Made by a program: the position numbers and the translations under genes. From the NCBI GenBank assembly GCA_016720935.1, contig JADKJP010000003.1:124001-188000 (forward strand): a stretch of DNA of 64,000 nt, read 5' to 3'. Shown piece after piece: positions 25,325 through 33,266 of the stretch. Positions within the stretch are counted from its first letter, which is position 1. Every line of letters begins with the position of its first letter. The notes below the pieces were generated by a model. That model did not search any database, had not been told where the DNA came from, and saw nothing but the letters and a program-made list of their open reading frames with translations. This DNA comes from Bacteroidota bacterium (GTDB lineage: Bacteria > Bacteroidota > Bacteroidia > AKYH767-A > 2013-40CM-41-45).

Positions 25325-26240
25325 AAAAAGAGAAATAAGTTTTATAATAATCAGGCGAATCGAACCTTGGAAATTCAGTGTTGTTGGTATGATGACCATC
25401 ATTCACATAAATTCGGAAATAAACCGTGGTTCCAACAGGCCATGAAACTGCAGGCAAAGTTGCCAGCCAGGCTGAATATCCTGCAATGTATGTGCTTGCT
25501 ACAAGTACAGTCGAATTACTGAAATCATTTTTATCTGTAGAGAAATGGATTTCCTTTACCGTGAATTGTCCGGGATCTGTCGCGGAAGTTCCATCGCTTG
25601 TATCCGTCGCTACAAAGCCTATAGTTAATGCACTTCCTGCGTTCACCAGAAAAGGACTGATCGGATCACCGTTCAAACGATTTGTATCAATCTGATTTCC
25701 GTTTACATCAAAAGCGGCGAAACCGGTAACATTCGGTGGAAGATCAGGCTTCACGGCAACAACTCCGTTCATATCAGGACAACCGGCATTGATCCAATTT
25801 TTTACATGGTCAATATCCTCAGTGGACAAACGAATACTGTTGGAGGGCATGTATTCAGTAGTCGGAGTGGTAAGTCGTTCAATTATCCAGGAATCATTGA
25901 CATTATTTGGTATTGCTCTGTAGGAATAAAATTTTGCCGAATCAAGAGTGAGTTTGTTTACAGCTTGGTAAACAAGAGTTGCATAGGAGGATTCAATGGT
26001 TCTGAAATCCGGTTCGAATGTTCCGTCATGACATCCCGGGTTTGCACAGCGTACACTGAAAATATTTTTGTACAAGCCGGCAATTGAATTCGGATCCGGA
26101 GGAGTGGGATTGTTGGTGTTCGATGAGTGATCCAGCGCGTCGTAAGGATTCACCGGCTCTGTGTCGTTTTTACAAGACCAGACCATAGCAACCAGCATAG
26201 CCGTAATCATCAGCAGGATTATTTTCTGTAGTTTGATCAT
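25314..26240 (-). CDS. Lipoprotein with a cytochrome-c-like CxxxxCH motif (PSCyt1-like)
   Basis: This is a 308-residue lipoprotein starting at the ATG at 26240 (MIKLQKIILLMITAMLVAMVWSCKN). The ATG overlaps the stop of the DUF1501 gene by 4 bp (ATGA), which supports this start. About residues 50-160 resemble a planctomycete-type cytochrome c domain: IFSVRCANPGCHDGTFEPDF, with a CxxxxCH pattern in place of CxxCH, then EYMPSNSIRLSTEDIDHVKN and WINAGCPDMNG. A distal Met (MPSN) could be a heme ligand. Whether heme is bound with four intervening residues is uncertain. The C-terminal half looks beta-rich (VNAGSALTIGFVATDTSDGT). Confidence 0.78.
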   Translation of the reverse strand: MIKLQKIILLMITAMLVAMVWSCKNDTEPVNPYDALDHSSNTNNPTPPDPNSIAGLYKNIFSVRCANPGCHDGTFEPDFRTIESSYATLVYQAVNKLTLDSAKFYSYRAIPNNVNDSWIIERLTTPTTEYMPSNSIRLSTEDIDHVKNWINAGCPDMNGVVAVKPDLPPNVTGFAAFDVNGNQIDTNRLNGDPISPFLVNAGSALTIGFVATDTSDGTSATDPGQFTVKEIHFSTDKNDFSNSTVLVASTYIAGYSAWLATLPAVSWPVGTTVYFRIYVNDGHHTNNTEFPRFDSPDYYKTYFSFYVQ

Positions 26241-27589
26241 ACAAAGGCGGCTTGAAGCTGGCATGTAGACCAGGGTTTAACTCCATACGTTCCGGGCATG
26301 TCCTGATCGAATCCGAGTAAGTTCGCGATAGCCGGAACAATTTCTGTGCTTTCTCCCATAATGGTAGAGATCACCTGGTTCTGTACAACTACATTTGGAG
26401 GTCCGACAACGAGACAGAAAATTTCTCTGGCCATTTGCATGTTCGGATCACCTGTAAAATTTGGATCGGTAGGAGCGGTGTGATCCAGCGCACGACGGCC
26501 ATAAGCATCCACAGAAGTATTCGGATAAAAATTTCTTCCATGTTCAGGTGCAATGATGAGTACCGTATCATCGGCCATTCCCGGAGTTGATTGTATGGTC
26601 TTCCACAATTGAGCGACTGCAAAATCCGCTTTGCGAAGGTTGTTCGCGTATTGGGTATATTGAAAATGACAAACATCCACATCCTGCATATTCACCACCA
26701 GTAATTCCGGTGTGAAGGTGCGGATGATTTCTTCAGCGAAGAGAATGTTGTACATATCATTATTCATCGCGCTACCTGCGTTCCAGGAATTAAGGAATGC
26801 TGAACTTTGCGCTTTGGTATATAAATCTGTGATGAATTGCTGAAGTTGAATTCTGTCAGTATCTGTATTTACTACCCCGGCTGAACCATCGGAATAAGAA
26901 TGATTAAACATTCCATTCACAAAACCACGGATATTGTTAACCGCAGCTTCCTCCTGACTGCTGAATACACGCGGATTTCCGAGTACATCAAATCCCTGTG
27001 GACTGATGAGCGAAGTTGGTGAAATGAAATTAGCGCCATAAGAAGCACCGTAAGCCGAAGCGGAAGAATAATTCAGTGCCGGATAAGGTCCGAGAGTATT
27101 CGCCACCCACCAGCATTTCAATGCACTTTGCTGAGGAGAATTGTGTTTGCGGTAATATTCAAAAATGGTAGGTTTTCTCGGATGTTCGCGCAAATTCAAA
27201 TCTACATCTACATAATTTCCGGTTAGCGCGACTGTATGACCATTGTAATGACCGGTCGGACCATTGTAATAACGGAATTCTTTGAAAAGTGTACCGTAGT
27301 TTTGCAATGGAAATGGAAGAGGAGCAGGAGGCAGGGCTTCCATTGCTCCGGCAATATCGGATGAAACAGAACCACCGCCTGAAAGCAAATTCGGCATGAG
27401 GTTCCCGTCATTCATGTGAACAGATTCCAGATTTCGCACACCACCAGCATACAAACAAAATACAACATGGTTGACACGACGCATACCCGTCGCGGCGAAC
27501 AAACTGCCGGATGGAAGCAGGTAGGGTGATGCAATCACTCCGGCAGTAGCCAGTGCTGATTTTTTTATAAATTCCCTTCGTTTCATCAT
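26237..27589 (-). CDS. DUF1501 family secreted protein (sulfatase/phosphatase-like fold)
   Basis: This 450-residue protein begins MMKRREFIKKSALATAGVIA, a Tat/twin-Arg-like signal (RREF instead of RRxFLK). The body matches the DUF1501 family, related to the alkaline-phosphatase/sulfatase fold: GHYNGHTVALTGNYVDVDLN (about 92-111), DDTVLIIAPEHGRNFYPN (about 345-362) and RRALDHTAPTDPNF, where Asp and His residues could bind metal. Family members occur in operons with DUF1549, DUF1800 or PSCyt1 proteins and have no agreed function. Here the partners are two lipoproteins before it and two after it. Confidence 0.85.
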   Translation of the reverse strand: MMKRREFIKKSALATAGVIASPYLLPSGSLFAATGMRRVNHVVFCLYAGGVRNLESVHMNDGNLMPNLLSGGGSVSSDIAGAMEALPPAPLPFPLQNYGTLFKEFRYYNGPTGHYNGHTVALTGNYVDVDLNLREHPRKPTIFEYYRKHNSPQQSALKCWWVANTLGPYPALNYSSASAYGASYGANFISPTSLISPQGFDVLGNPRVFSSQEEAAVNNIRGFVNGMFNHSYSDGSAGVVNTDTDRIQLQQFITDLYTKAQSSAFLNSWNAGSAMNNDMYNILFAEEIIRTFTPELLVVNMQDVDVCHFQYTQYANNLRKADFAVAQLWKTIQSTPGMADDTVLIIAPEHGRNFYPNTSVDAYGRRALDHTAPTDPNFTGDPNMQMAREIFCLVVGPPNVVVQNQVISTIMGESTEIVPAIANLLGFDQDMPGTYGVKPWSTCQLQAAFV

Positions 27590-27598
27590 GCTGTGTGA

Positions 27599-28081
27599 TT
27601 AATAAAACCTGTATTCATCAGATGTCATCAATGTATAATATACCATTAAAGGATTTATCGAAGCATCCTGATGAATCGTATTCTTCCAGGTGTATTTTTC
27701 GAATTCAGAAGGTTCGCGGTTGAAGAATTTTTTATAGGCTTTTACAATGAATGCCGAAGTATCTCCATTAACAACAACTGAATCAGGAATAATTGCCAGT
27801 GTATCATTGATGAAATTCCGGATGATACGGTCTTCGATTACTTTTTGATCACCAAATGAACTGTAAGCAATGCTGAGATTCACCAGTCTGGACTGAGGAA
27901 TTTGGATTCCGAACAGATCTGCATAAGCGATGGAAATAAATTCTGCAGTTGTCTTCTGAGAGTTTTTTACTCCGCCGTTTTGAGAAACATTAACAGGATT
28001 GACTTCATACTCGTATTTATTTTCCCGGCTACAGGAAAATAAAATAGTCAAACACAAAAAAATAAAAATCAATTTTTTCAT
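27599..28081 (-). CDS. Small lipoprotein of the DUF1501 operon
   Basis: This 160-residue lipoprotein has the signal MKKLIFIFLCLTILFSCSRE. The mature part is helical, with FIVKAYKKFFNREPSEFEKY (about residues 110-129). The NREP..E element also occurs several times in the 287-residue lipoprotein upstream and resembles the helix with L-x-R-x-P found in DUF1549/DUF1800 proteins. Its start overlaps the upstream stop by 4 bp, and 9 bp separate its stop from the DUF1501 gene. It may be a partner that helps the DUF1501 protein reach or act at the surface; that is inference. Confidence 0.78.
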   Translation of the reverse strand: MKKLIFIFLCLTILFSCSRENKYEYEVNPVNVSQNGGVKNSQKTTAEFISIAYADLFGIQIPQSRLVNLSIAYSSFGDQKVIEDRIIRNFINDTLAIIPDSVVVNGDTSAFIVKAYKKFFNREPSEFEKYTWKNTIHQDASINPLMVYYTLMTSDEYRFY

Positions 28082-28941
28082 TGGATCCCGATGAATTCGT
28101 TTGTAGCTAAAATATCTCTTTGTACAGCGGTATAGTCCCCGGTGCTGCTATATTTTTGTGTGCCACTGAGCATTTCTTCTGTAATTGGTTCACGATTCAG
28201 GAATTTGTGATAAAGCAATACAACCTGACTTTCAAAATAATTACTGGAATGTGTGAGAATGTTCAGGTAATCATTTTGATTTGAACCGGCCTGGAGAAAC
28301 AAAACCGCGTTGATTCCTCCTACCATGTTGATCCCGTTTTGTTGTTCTGAAATTGTCGGGTTTCGGTTAATCAAATGTTGAAAGGTGGAGATTACAAAAT
28401 TCGCGGCACCCATATTGATCTGGTCGTAGAGGTAATTGTTACACATTCTGCGTTGCAATTCATCTACTCCAATTGTCCCATTGATAAATGCAGGGAATGC
28501 GTTTCGCAATTCGATCAGCCTGTCTTGTTGTTGTTGAAGAGCAGGCCATGAAGTAATATTTGTTGAGTCCTGCAGTAAAAATTCAAAGATGTTGATCCAG
28601 TTGGTAAATTCGGCGGTGTCAACATTGTTTAGCAAATCAATTTTATTCTGATTGTAAACAGCAGGAAGATAGGAAGGGTCTGAAAAAACGGACTCGAGGA
28701 AGTTTTGGCGGGAGGCGCTATCAACTCCACTATTCAAGAGTGCCTGTCGTGCGGTACTGAATTCTGTTTCATCAGGTTCTCTGCCAAGGGTGAGAATATA
28801 TGTTCGGTTGATATAATTCTCCACTACTACAGGTTCAATCGTATAATCTTCCGGTGGAATATTATTGTCAACTGTAACCAACGCCTCCTTTTTACAGGAT
28901 GCCAGAGCCAAAACGCATAAGAGAACAGTTAGAAGTCTCAT
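28078..28941 (-). CDS. Lipoprotein with repeated R-x-P helices, first gene of the DUF1501 operon
   Basis: This 287-residue lipoprotein has the signal MRLLTVLLCVLALASCKKEA. Three helical elements share the same pattern: NRTYILTLGREPDETEF (about residues 44-60), LINRNPTISEQQ (about 190-201) and YHKFLNREPITEEML (about 245-259). The pattern matches the lxRxP..eE helix of DUF1549 and DUF1800 proteins. No catalytic residues are visible. It is the first gene of an operon in which each next gene overlaps or nearly touches, so the five products are probably made together. About 220 bp of AT-rich sequence precede it. Confidence 0.78.
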   Translation of the reverse strand: MRLLTVLLCVLALASCKKEALVTVDNNIPPEDYTIEPVVVENYINRTYILTLGREPDETEFSTARQALLNSGVDSASRQNFLESVFSDPSYLPAVYNQNKIDLLNNVDTAEFTNWINIFEFLLQDSTNITSWPALQQQQDRLIELRNAFPAFINGTIGVDELQRRMCNNYLYDQINMGAANFVISTFQHLINRNPTISEQQNGINMVGGINAVLFLQAGSNQNDYLNILTHSSNYFESQVVLLYHKFLNREPITEEMLSGTQKYSSTGDYTAVQRDILATNEFIGIQ

Positions 28942-29159
28942 GATTTGGTAAATCTATCAATAATATTTTTCCTTGCGGGGCTTACGGATGTGATTTTTTA
29001 ACAATCCGTGTTATTCTTGATTTAATGCAGAATCCGAAAAAGAAACGCAAATAGCAGAAAAAAATTGTTAAGATCTGGTTTCCCCGGACAGAAATTAAGC
29101 CGGAGTAAATTAAAAGCTGAAAATTTTAACTAGTCTCAGGAGACTGTAGAAAGAGCAAT

Positions 29160-29810
29160 TCAGGGTTTTGCGAGTAAATTTTTCACCTGCTGAAGATGAA
29201 CTTCTTTTTGAAAATCGCGGAGTTCTTTAGCAGAACGGGTAAAATATTTATGGGTGAGGAGAAAAGTAACCTGTAGTTGGTTCCATTCTCTCAGAGTAGA
29301 AATATTCCCACTGTTTTTTAGTTCTTCAAACAATGTATTTCCGATGCTGAAAAAATCAGGGCGGCCGAGGTAGTCCAAATCGGCATCACAGAGAATTTCT
29401 TCCAGATGATTTTTTGGTTGCTGTGGAAATTTTGTCGCGAGAATCATTCCACAGATGGTTTCTATTTCAGTTTTACTGTAGCCAAATTCAGGTAATAATT
29501 TTCTGGCCATATCACTGCCAATTTGTTCGTGGTTTACAGCGTTTAGCAGGAAACCGGAATCGTGAAGCAGAGCTGCTACTTTCACAAGCTCGACATCTTC
29601 AGCGGGAATTTTCTCCCTTTCGCACAACATTTCTGCCGCGTTCAATACATCGAGAACATGGTGATAGCCATGATACGTGAGGTTGTCCGGTAATCCGGTA
29701 TTCAGCTTTCCGAGTATAAATTGCTTTGTTTGTTCGTATCGGTTCATGACCGTGGATGGTGTTGACGAAGAATAATTCCTCGTGCTTTTGGAATAAGTTG
29801 TTTGATTCAC
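29160..29810 (-). CDS. HD-domain phosphohydrolase
   Basis: This 216-residue protein has an HD metal-dependent hydrolase domain: YHGYHHVLDVLNAAEML (first His pair, about residues 45-61), VAALLHDSGFLLN (HD pair, about 83-95) and LCDADLDYLGR (late Asp, about 146-156). The GTG at 29810 overlaps the kinase stop by 4 bp (GTGA), so translation is coupled; an ATG at 29747 (MNRYEQTK) is the alternative and starts closer to the fold. HD proteins of this size hydrolyse nucleotides or cyclic nucleotides. Its fusion-like coupling to a kinase with a cNMP-binding domain hints at a role in the same signal path. Confidence 0.85.
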   Translation of the reverse strand: MNQTTYSKSTRNYSSSTPSTVMNRYEQTKQFILGKLNTGLPDNLTYHGYHHVLDVLNAAEMLCEREKIPAEDVELVKVAALLHDSGFLLNAVNHEQIGSDMARKLLPEFGYSKTEIETICGMILATKFPQQPKNHLEEILCDADLDYLGRPDFFSIGNTLFEELKNSGNISTLREWNQLQVTFLLTHKYFTRSAKELRDFQKEVHLQQVKNLLAKP

Positions 29811-31486
29811 GATTCGTTGGGAAAGGCGTTACGGATTACTTTTTCCCGGAGAGTTTCGGTGCTGAATGGTTTCATCATGTAATCATTCATTCCTGATGCA
29901 AGGCATTCATCGATTTCTTCCCGGGTAACATTAGCGGTCATTGCACAAATTCTGATATTCTTCTTTAATGTGTCTTCCAATTTCCGGATACGACGGGTAG
30001 TTTCATAACCATCCATTCCCGGCATTTGGATATCCATAAATACAAAACTGTAATTATCGGCATTGAGTTTATCAAGAGCCTCTTGTCCGTCATTCGCGAC
30101 ATCTACTTTTACCTCAGGGAAAATATCATTCAATGTATCCACTGCTACCATTTGATTGAATTCGTTGTCTTCAACCAATAGAATTTTTACGGTAGACAAA
30201 TCATGTGAAGTCGCGAGATCGTCAATATTATCTTCTTGTGGTTTTGAAGTAATGGTGTATTTAATGGAAAAATAAAACTCAGATCCCTTGCCCGGCTCGC
30301 TTTGAACTTTCAGGTCTCCGCCATGCATTTCCACCAATTGTTTGGAGATGGTTAATCCCAGTCCGGTACCACCAAATTTTCTCGTAGTATCTGAGGAAGC
30401 TTGTCCAAAACTTTCGAAGATCTTGTCGATTTTGTCAGCAGGAATTCCAATACCTGTATCCCGGATACCTACTCTGACAACGACTTCTTTGTCATTTTTA
30501 TTTTCTGGAATAACGGATATCGTAACAGCACCCTTTTCAGTGAATTTAATGGCATTACCGGCAAGGTTCATAATGACCTGGGTAATTCTTGTTTCATCGC
30601 CAACGACATATTCAGGAACACCTTCTCCTATGATCTGTTCCATTTTTATTCCCTTTTCTTCAGCCTTGAGACCGAGAATAGTGTGAATGTTGTGAATCGC
30701 CGAAATGAACGGGAATGGTACTGCTTCCAGTTCCATTTTGCCGGATTCAATTTTAGCGAGATCCAGAATATCGTTAATGATGACCAGCAGGTTGGCCCCG
30801 CTTTTCTTGATGACATTCAAATATTTTTCCTGCTGTTCGTTGAGCGGCGATTTGATCAGCAGGTTTGTCAATCCCACGATAGCATTCATGGGAGTGCGGA
30901 TTTCATGGCTCATATTGGCCAGAAACTGCTGGCGGAATTTTTGAGTTTCGATCAGGTTATCACGGGTGATTGACAATTCATCATTGGTCTTACGCAACTC
31001 GAGCATTGTTTCATTCAAAGCGTGAGTACGTTCATTGACGAGTTGATTTAATCTTTCTTCCCGTTCCCGTGCTTCTTTTAAAGCCGCGTCATTTGAATTT
31101 CGTAATCGTTGAAAATTAATTTTAAAAATGTTCAGGATCAACTGCGGATATTTCACCGCAAGAGAATAAAAAACATCTTTTTTAATTTCCACCATCGTGA
31201 GGTCTGATCCCGCCACAATCGTTGCAGTTGCAACGGCATCAGCAAGGAAACTTTCTCCCAGTATAGAAAGCGAGCCAAGTGTTGCCAGCAGTACATCTTC
31301 ATTGTAAATTTCTACTGTTCCGTTTTTTACAATATAAAGTGCACTGGGCACAGAGCCTTTATTTACCAAAACAGCACCTTTCGGATATTCATTCATTTCT
31401 GAATGAGAAAGAATTTCCGCGAGTACTACTTGGTCAAGATTGTGAAACAGGCTGCACGTGATTAGCGTGGAGTCGGAATGAGTCAT
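29807..31486 (-). CDS. Hybrid histidine kinase with N-terminal cyclic-nucleotide-binding-like domain and receiver
   Basis: This is a 559-residue cytoplasmic hybrid kinase. The start is set at the ATG at 31486 (MTHSDSTLITCSLFHNLDQV), where the Crp-like domain begins; 18 extra codons upstream have no support. The order is cNMP-binding beta-roll (about 10-125), a helical/coiled-coil linker (about 130-185), HisKA with the phosphorylated His in NMSHEIRTPMNAIVG (about 194), HATPase_c with N, G1 and G2 boxes (LAGNAIKF, DTGIGIP, GGTGLGLTI, to about 410), then a receiver with phospho-Asp in FVFMDIQMPGMDGYETT (about 485). No transmembrane helix is present, so the signal is intracellular. The output target is not encoded nearby; the HD hydrolase is coupled to it. 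Confidence 0.92.
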   Translation of the reverse strand: MTHSDSTLITCSLFHNLDQVVLAEILSHSEMNEYPKGAVLVNKGSVPSALYIVKNGTVEIYNEDVLLATLGSLSILGESFLADAVATATIVAGSDLTMVEIKKDVFYSLAVKYPQLILNIFKINFQRLRNSNDAALKEAREREERLNQLVNERTHALNETMLELRKTNDELSITRDNLIETQKFRQQFLANMSHEIRTPMNAIVGLTNLLIKSPLNEQQEKYLNVIKKSGANLLVIINDILDLAKIESGKMELEAVPFPFISAIHNIHTILGLKAEEKGIKMEQIIGEGVPEYVVGDETRITQVIMNLAGNAIKFTEKGAVTISVIPENKNDKEVVVRVGIRDTGIGIPADKIDKIFESFGQASSDTTRKFGGTGLGLTISKQLVEMHGGDLKVQSEPGKGSEFYFSIKYTITSKPQEDNIDDLATSHDLSTVKILLVEDNEFNQMVAVDTLNDIFPEVKVDVANDGQEALDKLNADNYSFVFMDIQMPGMDGYETTRRIRKLEDTLKKNIRICAMTANVTREEIDECLASGMNDYMMKPFSTETLREKVIRNAFPNES

Positions 31487-31659
31487 AGATAAACGAAATG
31501 ATAAAATCTTATAATCTTTGCACGCAGCAAAGAAATGCATGATGAATGCTCATGCAAGATAAATTATTTACACAATTCCGCAATAAAAAAGTGCTTCTTT
31601 TAACTGTTTTTCTCAGGTTTGCAGGAATTCCTTCGTTCAGCAAATTGATAGAGTGTAAT

Positions 31660-31773
31660 TTACCAAGTAATTCCTGTAATTGCCCGAATCAGGAAAAAAA
31701 CGATGAAAATGAAAAATGTGTATAAAATCAAGGCCCAATAATGGGTAAAGAGCTTTTTGAGATCAATAATCAA
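31660..31773 (-). CDS. Possible 37-residue single-helix membrane protein
   Basis: From a TTG at 31773, overlapping the guanine deaminase stop, an open frame of 37 codons ends at the TAA at 31660-31662. It encodes a short basic N-terminus (IIDLKKLFTHY) and a strongly hydrophobic helix (WALILYTFFIFIVFFLIRAI), a composition typical of real small membrane proteins. The start codon is weak and the length is short, so this could be chance. It would be translated from the deaminase transcript. Confidence 0.35.
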   Translation of the reverse strand: MIIDLKKLFTHYWALILYTFFIFIVFFLIRAITGITW

Positions 31774-32239
31774 TTTTATCCGGTTTGTTGATCCAGTCTT
31801 TAAAGATTTGTAACGCAGCAGCATCCGGAACATGGATCATTTCAATTTTTCGTTTGTCGGGGGAGACATTGATTTCTTCATATATAAAAGCGTCGTCAAA
31901 ACCCGCTTCCGCGGCCTCGTGACGGGTATTAGCAAAATACACTTTGCTAGGTCGGGCCCAATAAATGGCACCCAGACACATGGGACAAGGTTCGCAGGAG
32001 GTATAAATCTCGCAATCAGTCAACTGAAAGCTATTCAGGTTGCGACATGCATCACGAATGGCGACGACTTCAGCATGGGCAGTAGGGTCGTTGGAGGATG
32101 TAACCTGGTTGGAACCTTTTCCGATTATTTTTCCATCTTTCACGACAACACAGCCAAATGGTCCTCCCTTGTTTGATTGAGAGCCTTCCCTTGACAGATC
32201 AACGGCGACTTTTATAAATTCAGTTGGATTATTTTTCAT
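31763..32239 (-). CDS. guaD: Guanine deaminase (cytidine/deoxycytidylate deaminase fold)
   Basis: This 158-residue zinc deaminase would convert guanine to xanthine and feed the xanthine dehydrogenase in this window. The zinc site is complete: HAEVVAIRDA (His 55 and catalytic Glu 57) and SCEPCPMCLGAIYWA (Cys 85 and Cys 88). The GGPFGCVVVKDGKIIGKG segment and the C-terminal region agree with the bacterial GuaD type and less with the tRNA adenosine deaminase TadA. It is divergent from xdhC with a 125-bp gap. The purine-catabolic context supports guanine as substrate; substrate specificity is inferred. Confidence 0.85.
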   Translation of the reverse strand: MKNNPTEFIKVAVDLSREGSQSNKGGPFGCVVVKDGKIIGKGSNQVTSSNDPTAHAEVVAIRDACRNLNSFQLTDCEIYTSCEPCPMCLGAIYWARPSKVYFANTRHEAAEAGFDDAFIYEEINVSPDKRKIEMIHVPDAAALQIFKDWINKPDKIDY

Positions 32240-32364
32240 GGACGAACAATTTCAATTTTGCTGAGCGGGATGTAAAATTAATATTTTTTGCCAAGGATGA
32301 AGCTGAATCTCGCTGAATGTTGCTTATAAATATTATCTGTATTTTTGATTGATAAGATTATCAC

Positions 32365-33135
32365 TTGCCGAACATTTTTGAAACCATATCAGAAGCAGGT
32401 AAACATCAGACCGATCTTGCTCTGTGTATTATTGTCAAAACACATGGCTCCACTCCAAGAGAAACCGGAGCCAAAATGTTGGTATTCCCGGATGGCCGAA
32501 TTTCCGGAACAATTGGTGGAGGCGAGCTCGAAAAAAGTGTGATTGAACAGGCACTCAAAGTGTTAAAATCAGGAAAGCCTGCCTTTTTCCGTCATGATTT
32601 ATTACATCAGCACAACATGTGTTGTGGAGGAAGTGTGGATGTTTATATAGAACCGATTATGAAAAAGAAACGACTCTATATTTTTGGTGCCGGTCATACC
32701 GGACATGCATTGGCCAAACTTGCCGTAGGACTTGATTTTGAAATTTACATAATCGATGACAGGAAAGAATATCTTGATCAGATCAACATCGAAGGTTTGA
32801 GTAAAATGAATCTGCACTACGCACAAGCACTTCCTTTATTGCCATTCGATGATCAAACTTTTGTTGCAATCATGACTTACAGTCACCCTTATGACCGTGA
32901 CATTCTTGCATTCTGTCTAAAGAAACCTCATGCGTATCTGGGCATGATAGGAAGTCAGCGCAAAGTAGAGATGACAAAGAAAATGTTTGAAGAGGGGAAA
33001 ATAGCCAGTCTGAATGAACTTGAAACAGTCGATATGCCCATGGGCATCGACATCAACGCCGAATCACCCGAAGAAATCGCCATCAGCATCCTTGCCAAAA
33101 TGATTGCTGTGAAGAATACTGTAACTCGGGAGTAG
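32365..33135 (+). CDS. xdhC: XdhC/CoxI-family molybdenum cofactor insertion protein
   Basis: This 256-residue protein would bind molybdenum cofactor, promote its sulfuration and deliver it to XdhB. The N-terminal XdhC/CoxI domain contains VKTHGSTPRETGAKMLVFPD and GTIGGGELEKSVIEQAL (about 27-64), then HNMCCGGSVDVYIEP (about 84-98). A Rossmann domain begins at YIFGAGHTGHALAKLA (about 106-121). The start is the TTG at 32365, because the frame is closed by TGA and TAA 10-15 bases upstream and the XdhC fold begins at once. It is on the opposite strand from xdhAB and about 11 kb away from them. Confidence 0.9.
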   Translation: MPNIFETISEAGKHQTDLALCIIVKTHGSTPRETGAKMLVFPDGRISGTIGGGELEKSVIEQALKVLKSGKPAFFRHDLLHQHNMCCGGSVDVYIEPIMKKKRLYIFGAGHTGHALAKLAVGLDFEIYIIDDRKEYLDQINIEGLSKMNLHYAQALPLLPFDDQTFVAIMTYSHPYDRDILAFCLKKPHAYLGMIGSQRKVEMTKKMFEEGKIASLNELETVDMPMGIDINAESPEEIAISILAKMIAVKNTVTRE

Positions 33136-33146
33136 ACCCTTTTGGT

Positions 33147-33252
33147 TTAGTTGTTAGTTATTAGTTATTAGTTATTAGTTGTTAGTTTTTTAAACCACTA
33201 ACCACTAACCACTAACCACTAACCACTAACCACTAACCACTAACCTCTAACG
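33147..33252. repeat. Two opposed heptamer arrays forming a hairpin between convergent genes
   Basis: Six units of TTAGTTA/TTAGTTG/TTAGTTT (33147-33188) are followed, after an 8-base spacer (TTTTAAAC region), by seven copies of ACTAACC (33197-33245) and a final TCTAACG. TTAGT in each left unit can pair with ACTAA in each right unit, five bases in every seven. The structure sits between the stops of xdhC (plus) and the aldolase (minus), so a role in two-way termination is plausible. Confidence 0.75.
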
Positions 33253-33266
33253 CGAAACTCAAAAAA

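Noticed and set aside
31552..31728. 58-codon plus-strand frame after the kinase start (begins MQDKLFTQFRNKK)
   Set aside because: It has several Cys and low-complexity Asn/Glu codons with no recognisable fold; the minus-strand membrane helix in the same place is more protein-like.
33197..33252. ACTAACC run considered as telomere-like or CRISPR-like sequence
   Set aside because: It is an intergenic 7-bp array of seven copies with a matching opposed array; nothing indicates a replicon end or spacer structure.
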